Source: an uncultured Oscillospiraceae bacterium (GTDB lineage Bacteria > Bacillota > Clostridia > Oscillospirales > Acutalibacteraceae). Taken from it: a stretch of 64,000 nucleotides of DNA. The notes under the pieces are model-generated. The model was given only the letters and a program-made list of their open reading frames with translations. It searched no databases and was not told where the DNA came from. Both the position numbers and the translations under genes were made by a program. The stretch is from assembly GCA_902490735.1 (NCBI GenBank), contig CABUFC010000006.1:21258-85257 (forward strand), given 5' to 3'. Below are positions 59,041-64,000 of this stretch, piece by piece; the stretch's first letter is position 1; the number at the start of each line of letters is the position of its first letter.

Positions 59041-59505
59041 ATGATGCTGAGAGATAACCTTGTTGATAGTGTTTTGGAAAAACTGAAAGATGATTTTCCT
59101 CGGCAATCTTTTTCTGTTGAGAAAGATCCTAAGAATAATTCGACGAATTATATTGTTGAAAATGAATTTGGAGATTTTTACGCAAACGGCAAAACAGAAT
59201 CAGTAATTATTAAATGTTGCCAGTTTAAGGCAGTTGTTACGATTTTCACTTGGAACAACGAAAGTGAAAATGCTTATATTGTCTTTACAGGACTTGAGCT
59301 CGGATTTGTACCGTACAAAATGGAAATCATAGTTCAAAACCAAGAACAGGATTCGTACATAGTAAAAAAATGCAAAGCTGCAAATGACAGACTACAAGAA
59401 TTTAATACCCCTGTTGTGCAGAGGTTCAATAGTTACAGCGATTTAATAGATTACTTGGCTACAGCCATTTCAAAGTGGTTTGGCCTTAAGGAGGAACAAG
59501 TTTGA
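59041..59505 (+). CDS. Unrecognised protein 3 of the XRE-linked set
   Basis: A 154-residue soluble alpha/beta protein (MMLRDNLVDSVLEKLKDDFPRQSF; later ANGKTESVIIKCCQFKAVVTIFTWNNESENAYIVFTGLELGF). A CAGGGGGG site sets the start at 59041. The C-terminal helix SYSDLIDYLATAISKWFG may be a dimer surface. The end overlaps the TTG start of the large surface protein, with AAGGAGG just before it, so this gene and the surface protein are probably translated together. Confidence 0.62.
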   Translation: MMLRDNLVDSVLEKLKDDFPRQSFSVEKDPKNNSTNYIVENEFGDFYANGKTESVIIKCCQFKAVVTIFTWNNESENAYIVFTGLELGFVPYKMEIIVQNQEQDSYIVKKCKAANDRLQEFNTPVVQRFNSYSDLIDYLATAISKWFGLKEEQV

Positions 59506-62500
59506 AGGTCCAAACATGTAGAAAGTTTATATGCTTAATACTGTGTGTAGCGATTATGCTTAGCATGAGTACTCAGGTATTGGCTGGCGACATTGCCGAT
59601 GATGTTGACTATTTGAGGTATAGCATAAACAATGGCGAAGTTACAATAACAGGTTATAAAAATAACCCTGTAAATATTACAATTCCCTCAACAATTGAAG
59701 GCTATCCTGTGACAACTATAAATGATGCCTTTTATGAATGCGATTCTTTACAAAGCATAGCAATACCTGCCAGCGTAATATCAATAGATATATACGCTTT
59801 TTATTACTGTAGCAATTTGCAAAGCATAACTGTTGCAACTGATAATACCGTTTACCATAGCAACGGTAACTGTATTATTAAAACCGCTCAAAAACTACTT
59901 GTTGCAGGATGTAAAACAAGCGTTATACCGACCGATGGCAGCGTTACAACAATAGGTGAATATGCCTTTAGTGGTTGCATAGGTTTAAAAAGTATTACCA
60001 TTCCATATGGCGTAACTTACATTGATTTCTGTGCTTTTAGTGATTGTGATGGTTTACAAAACTTAACAATACCAGGCAGTGTAGCACAAATAGGTTTTGC
60101 TTCTTTTCATCTTTGCACAGGGTTACAAACAATATTCTTATCAGATGGTGTGGAGTATCTTGACGAAAATGCATTTAGCAGATGTACAAACTTGCAAACT
60201 ATATATATCCCTGATAGCTTAACACATATAGGATATGATGCCTTTGATGGTTGTAATAGTTTAAAAGATATTTATTATACTGGCACAGCAGAACAGTGGA
60301 ACAATTTTGAAAATAGACCAAGCGGTACGGTGCATTATATATGTAAATCTAATCAACATGTTTACGATAACGACTGTGATGAAATCTGCAACACTTGCGG
60401 GTATGTTAGAACAGCACCACATTCCTACAGCGAATTATGGTCGCATGACGGAACGCAGCACTGGCACGAATGCATAGTTTGCGGTAAGAAAGATTTAACT
60501 GCTCATGTATTCGACAATGCCTGTGATACAACTTGTAATATTTGCGGATATGAAAGAATTGCACCACACGCATATAGAGAGGTTTGGCCAGAAGGTAATA
60601 GAATTCACTGGCATGAATGCACCGTTTGCGGTTATAAAACAGACGAAATAACATGGTCATGGGATAGCAATGCGCATTGGCGTGATTGTATGATTTGTGG
60701 CAAGACTGGTTGGGGTACACATACTTTGGATTTTGACGAGTATAATCCTTGCCATTTTTATTGTAATGATGGTTGTGGATATAGCGAAGAAAATCACTCA
60801 TACAGAAAAACGTGGTCGAACGACGATACCCAGCACTGGCACGAATGCAGCAGATGCGGTGATAAGAAAGATTTAGCTGCTCATGAGTTTGACGATGAAT
60901 TTGATAATACCTGCAATATTTGCGGCTATAACAGCCATATACATTCTTATAGTGCATCTTGGTCTAAAGATAATACGCAACACTGGCGCATATGCACCGT
61001 TTGCGGTGATAAGAAAGATTTAGCTGCTCATGTATTCGATAATGCCTGTGATACAACTTGCAACACTTGCGGGTATGTAAGAACGGTAGGACCGCATGCA
61101 TACAGCACAACATGGTTAACAAATAGTGCGCAGCATTGGCATGGATGTACAGTTTGCGGTAATAAAACCGATGTGGCTTCACACAAATTTGACAATGCCT
61201 GTGATACAACCTGCAACACTTGCGGTTATGTTAGAACAATAACTCATTCTTACAAAACCACATGGTCAAAAGACAGCACGCAGCACTGGCACGAATGCAC
61301 AGTTTGCGGTGATAAGCAAGACCTTGATAACCATGTTTTCGACAATGCCTGCGATACAACCTGCAATACTTGCGGATATGTTAGAACAATAACCCATTCT
61401 TACAGCAATATCTGGTCACAAGACGAAACACAGCACTGGCATAAATGCACAGTTTGCGGCAATAAAAAAGATTTAGCTACTCACAAATTTGACAATGCCT
61501 GTGATACAACCTGCAATATCTGCGGTTATGTTAGAATTGTTGAACCACATGCATACAGCACAACATGGTTAACTAATAGCGCGCAACATTGGCATGAATG
61601 CAGTATTTGCGGCGATAAGAAAGATTTAGCTGCTCACGTATTTGACAATGCCTGCGATACAACCTGCAATACTTGCGGATATGTTAGAACTGTAGGACCG
61701 CATTTTAGGAAAGAGTTTTATTATCCTTGCTCAATTTGCGGTAATTATGAAACACGCATTACAGCACACGGTGAATTTGAAAGCGGTGCAAAATGGTCTT
61801 TAGACGGTAATACAAATACCTTGTATTTATATGGTGGCGCAACCGACGGTTATAAAACCGCTTCTGCTGCACCTTGGTATTCTTACAGCAATTCCATTAC
61901 AAGTGTTTATGTTGAAAAAGAAGTTACGAAACTTGGAAATTATTTATTTAACAGTTTAAATAATTTAACAAAGGTTACGATTCTTAACAACGATATTGCT
62001 TTTGGGTATTATGTATTTAACGATAATGTTAACCCAACCTTTTATGGCCCGAATTCTGGCAATTTAAGAACATACACAACAAACAACAACTATGTGTTAC
62101 AAAAAATTGCCAACCCATGCACACCGATTAACCCAGTATTGTTAGTTAAAACAAAGACATCACTGGTTTTTAACAGCGTTTCCGGATATGAGTACAGTTT
62201 AAATGGTATTGCGTGGCAAAAAAGCAGTGTGTTTAACAATGTGCCGTTAGACGCGACTTATACCGTTTATCAGCGCCTTGCAGAAACTTATGAATATGCG
62301 CCTTCGGAAAAAAGTGAGGGCTTAACGGTAAGCACATTAAAACTGCCTGATACACCCAGTAAACCGACTATTGAAAGCTATACGTGCAATTCGGTTACTT
62401 TAGTTCCCGATGAGGCTTTTGAATACAGTTTAGATAAAAACACTTGGCAAGCATCAAATATGTTTACAGAACTTAAAACAAATACCGTATATTCTTTTTA

Positions 62501-64000
62501 TAGAAGAACTGTACCGCAAGGTGAATACGTAGAATCTAATGCAAGCGAAGCCGTTAAAATAATATTTGTTGCTACCCCTACTATTGATAGTTATGGTAAT
62601 GGTACTGTAACTTTGAACAATATTGCAGAATTTCAATATAGTAATGATAATATTGTTTGGCAAGATTCAAATGTATTTACAAAACTTATACCGGAAGAAA
62701 TTTACGAATTCTATCAGCGCCCTAAGAACACAATTGGAATAAATATAGTTTATTTGGACGATAGCGGAAATATTTCAATTGCACTTTCGCACACTCAGAC
62801 AATAGCCCATGCATATTCAACTGATTGGTATAAAAACGAAACCAATCATTGGCACGAATGCACCGATTGCGGTGATAAAATAGATGTAGCAAATCACGTA
62901 TTTGACAATGACTGTGATGCTACTTGCAACGTTTGCGGATATGTAAGAACAGTATCACACTCTTACAGCGATGTTTGGTCAAATGACGGAACCCAACACT
63001 GGCATGAATGCGCAGTTTGCGGTGATAAGAAAGATTTAGCTGCTCATGTATTTGACAATGACTGTGATGCTACTTGCAACATTTGCGGATACGTAAGAAC
63101 AGTATCGCACTCTTACAGCGATGTTTGGTCAAACGACGGAACACAACACTGGCACGTATGCACCGTTTGCGGTGATAAGAAAGATTTAGCTGCTCATGTA
63201 TTTGACAATGACTGTGATGCTACTTGCAACATTTGCGGATACGTAAGAACAGTATCGCACTCTTACAGCGATGTTTGGTCAAACGACGGAACACAACACT
63301 GGCATGAATGCGCAGTTTGCGGTGACAAGAAAGACTTAGCAAATCACGTTTATGACAACGATGCAGATTCCACATGTAATGTTTGCGGTTTTTCATCCAT
63401 AAAAGTTATTGCAAACAACGTTAATTCCAGAACCTCTGACAGAGTAAAAGTATCAGTAAAAATCTCTGGCAATGAAACCGGTTTTGGCACATTAACATTC
63501 AAGATGTTCTTTGATACAACCAAATTAAAACTTGAAAGCGTATTTAAAAACAATATTCCGTTACCGGAAAATTATATCGACCGCCATGTTGACTCTACAG
63601 TTGATTCAGCGAATACAAATGGTTGGTATAAGTACGGATTTGTTCCTTCATTAATCGAGGAAGGCGTATTCACAGATCCGGTTACATACAACGGAGATAT
63701 TATTACCTTCGAGTTTTCAATTCTAGAAGGCGTAAATATTGGCGACGTACTTGATATTGACATAGTACCTGTAAATTGCTACTATGATAATGAAAACGAA
63801 ACCGATATTCCTATGGTTGGCATTAAAGGCAGCATAACTATAATAGATTGCAGGCTTGGCGATGCAACCGGCGACGGTGAGATTGACGATAAGGATATCA
63901 ACATTATGAAACGCTATCTTGCAGGATGGGATGTCGAAGTTGTTGAGGCCGCACTTGACGTTAACAAAGACGGCTCTATTGACGACAAAGACGTAAACTA
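59502..64000 (+). CDS. Giant secreted protein: BspA repeats, Cys-rich repeats, cohesin-like domain and dockerin (3' end outside window)
   Basis: At least 1499 residues, open to the window edge, starting at TTG 59502 after AAGGAGG. A signal peptide (FICLILCVAIMLSMSTQVLA) is followed by BspA-type leucine-rich repeats (about 59640-60330: CDSLQSIAIPASV, GCIGLKSITIP and similar). A first block of nine Cys/His-rich modules follows, with the pattern HWHEC-x2-CG ... FDNACDTTCNTCGYVR. Three repeats of a YSLNGIAWQKSSVFNNV-like beta domain lie between about 62150 and 62740, then four more Cys/His modules. A cohesin-like domain (about 63400-63835) precedes a type I dockerin with calcium loops GDATGDGEIDDKD and DVNKDGSIDDKD. 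It is probably displayed on the surface or in a cellulosome-like complex. Zinc binding by the modules is inferred. Confidence 0.88.
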   Translation, partial: MKVQTCRKFICLILCVAIMLSMSTQVLAGDIADDVDYLRYSINNGEVTITGYKNNPVNITIPSTIEGYPVTTINDAFYECDSLQSIAIPASVISIDIYAFYYCSNLQSITVATDNTVYHSNGNCIIKTAQKLLVAGCKTSVIPTDGSVTTIGEYAFSGCIGLKSITIPYGVTYIDFCAFSDCDGLQNLTIPGSVAQIGFASFHLCTGLQTIFLSDGVEYLDENAFSRCTNLQTIYIPDSLTHIGYDAFDGCNSLKDIYYTGTAEQWNNFENRPSGTVHYICKSNQHVYDNDCDEICNTCGYVRTAPHSYSELWSHDGTQHWHECIVCGKKDLTAHVFDNACDTTCNICGYERIAPHAYREVWPEGNRIHWHECTVCGYKTDEITWSWDSNAHWRDCMICGKTGWGTHTLDFDEYNPCHFYCNDGCGYSEENHSYRKTWSNDDTQHWHECSRCGDKKDLAAHEFDDEFDNTCNICGYNSHIHSYSASWSKDNTQHWRICTVCGDKKDLAAHVFDNACDTTCNTCGYVRTVGPHAYSTTWLTNSAQHWHGCTVCGNKTDVASHKFDNACDTTCNTCGYVRTITHSYKTTWSKDSTQHWHECTVCGDKQDLDNHVFDNACDTTCNTCGYVRTITHSYSNIWSQDETQHWHKCTVCGNKKDLATHKFDNACDTTCNICGYVRIVEPHAYSTTWLTNSAQHWHECSICGDKKDLAAHVFDNACDTTCNTCGYVRTVGPHFRKEFYYPCSICGNYETRITAHGEFESGAKWSLDGNTNTLYLYGGATDGYKTASAAPWYSYSNSITSVYVEKEVTKLGNYLFNSLNNLTKVTILNNDIAFGYYVFNDNVNPTFYGPNSGNLRTYTTNNNYVLQKIANPCTPINPVLLVKTKTSLVFNSVSGYEYSLNGIAWQKSSVFNNVPLDATYTVYQRLAETYEYAPSEKSEGLTVSTLKLPDTPSKPTIESYTCNSVTLVPDEAFEYSLDKNTWQASNMFTELKTNTVYSFYRRTVPQGEYVESNASEAVKIIFVATPTIDSYGNGTVTLNNIAEFQYSNDNIVWQDSNVFTKLIPEEIYEFYQRPKNTIGINIVYLDDSGNISIALSHTQTIAHAYSTDWYKNETNHWHECTDCGDKIDVANHVFDNDCDATCNVCGYVRTVSHSYSDVWSNDGTQHWHECAVCGDKKDLAAHVFDNDCDATCNICGYVRTVSHSYSDVWSNDGTQHWHVCTVCGDKKDLAAHVFDNDCDATCNICGYVRTVSHSYSDVWSNDGTQHWHECAVCGDKKDLANHVYDNDADSTCNVCGFSSIKVIANNVNSRTSDRVKVSVKISGNETGFGTLTFKMFFDTTKLKLESVFKNNIPLPENYIDRHVDSTVDSANTNGWYKYGFVPSLIEEGVFTDPVTYNGDIITFEFSILEGVNIGDVLDIDIVPVNCYYDNENETDIPMVGIKGSITIIDCRLGDATGDGEIDDKDINIMKRYLAGWDVEVVEAALDVNKDGSIDDKDVN
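60360..61700 (+). repeat. Cys/His-rich module block 1 (nine modules, ~150 bp each)
   Basis: In-frame coding repeats of about 50 codons. HWxxC motifs begin near 60459, 60606, 60675, 60832, 60978, 61131, 61281, 61432 and 61587. Each typical module reads HSY-x5-W-x6-QHWHEC-x2-CGDKKDLAAHxFDN-x-CD-x2-CN-x-CGY-x-R. Module 3 is short and divergent. DNA identity between neighbours is high but not complete. Confidence 0.88.
62805..63390 (+). repeat. Cys/His-rich module block 2 (four modules, near-identical DNA)
   Basis: Modules with HWxxC near 62849, 62996, 63146 and 63296. The last three are exactly 150 bases apart and almost identical at the DNA level, including synonymous positions. This indicates recent duplication or gene conversion within this gene. 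Confidence 0.88.

Noticed and set aside
60406..61219. Minus-strand open frames rich in His, Cys and Tyr
   Set aside because: They are antisense shadows of the Cys/His-rich coding repeats; the plus-strand frame is continuous with signal peptide, repeats and dockerin.
60360..63390. Regular ~150-bp repeats considered as a CRISPR array
   Set aside because: Repeats are in-frame, contiguous and protein-coding; there are no unique spacers and no cas genes.

Overview
The window comes from a low-GC Gram-positive bacterium of class Clostridia, most likely an anaerobic gut member of the Oscillospirales/Ruminococcaceae. The basis is gene content and codon bias: sporulation-type genes (cwlD, an M23/M50 pair like spoIVFA/spoIVFB), an LPxTG cell-wall protein, a sodium-pump decarboxylase, a flavodiiron oxygen-detoxification protein, and a very large secreted protein with a cohesin-like domain and a type I dockerin. 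The species cannot be named from sequence alone. Most of the window is ordinary chromosome. Nothing looks like a complete prophage, a plasmid or a CRISPR array.

Layout. 1-9 kb: the 3' part of mfd, a fruK-like sugar-phosphate kinase, a hypothetical gene, then the conserved rpmH-rnpA-yidD-yidC-khpB cluster and a pepD dipeptidase. 9-18.8 kb: a three-domain flavodiiron protein, a phosphopantetheinyl transferase divergent from a short SecA2-type ATPase, nth, and an FHA-FtsW/RodA-PBP operon. 18.8-24 kb (minus strand): queA-tgt-yajC-TIGR04086-cwlD-radA. 24-30 kb: asd-dapA-dapB followed two bases later by a 1040-residue glycoside hydrolase. 30-35 kb: a single-domain MGMT-type protein, the M23/M50 pair, a split radical-SAM pair, smpB and tmRNA. 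35-40 kb: metY divergent from an Rrf2 regulator, an M15 peptidase behind a long structured leader, a small XRE regulator, an M55 aminopeptidase and MgtC. 40-44.6 kb: a capE-capF-acyltransferase-capG operon for UDP-N-acetyl-L-fucosamine. 44.7-47.2 kb: an LPxTG protein and a tRNA-Pro next to a tandem repeat. 47.2-57.5 kb: mnmA, small membrane proteins, tmcAL, ackA-galK-galT and oadG-oadB. 57.6-64 kb: tRNA-Leu, an XRE repressor with divergent promoters, three unrecognised small genes, and the large surface protein, which runs off the end.

The most unusual structures are non-coding. Two nearly identical 275/276-bp palindromic elements (10810-11085 and 18493-18767) each lie between convergent genes. 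Each is flanked by the two arms of a different, perfectly complementary stem with an A-rich left side and a T-rich right side. This looks like a mobile, protein-less element that inserted into the loop of intrinsic terminators. A second oddity is a 175-bp tandem repeat (46656-47134) carrying two extra 5' halves of tRNA-Pro downstream of a consensus promoter. A third is a shared AATACTAT palindrome that overlaps both the XRE switch at 58.2 kb and the promoter of the LPxTG protein at 46.4 kb. All functional statements rest on motif and family recognition by eye; no database search or structure prediction was run.
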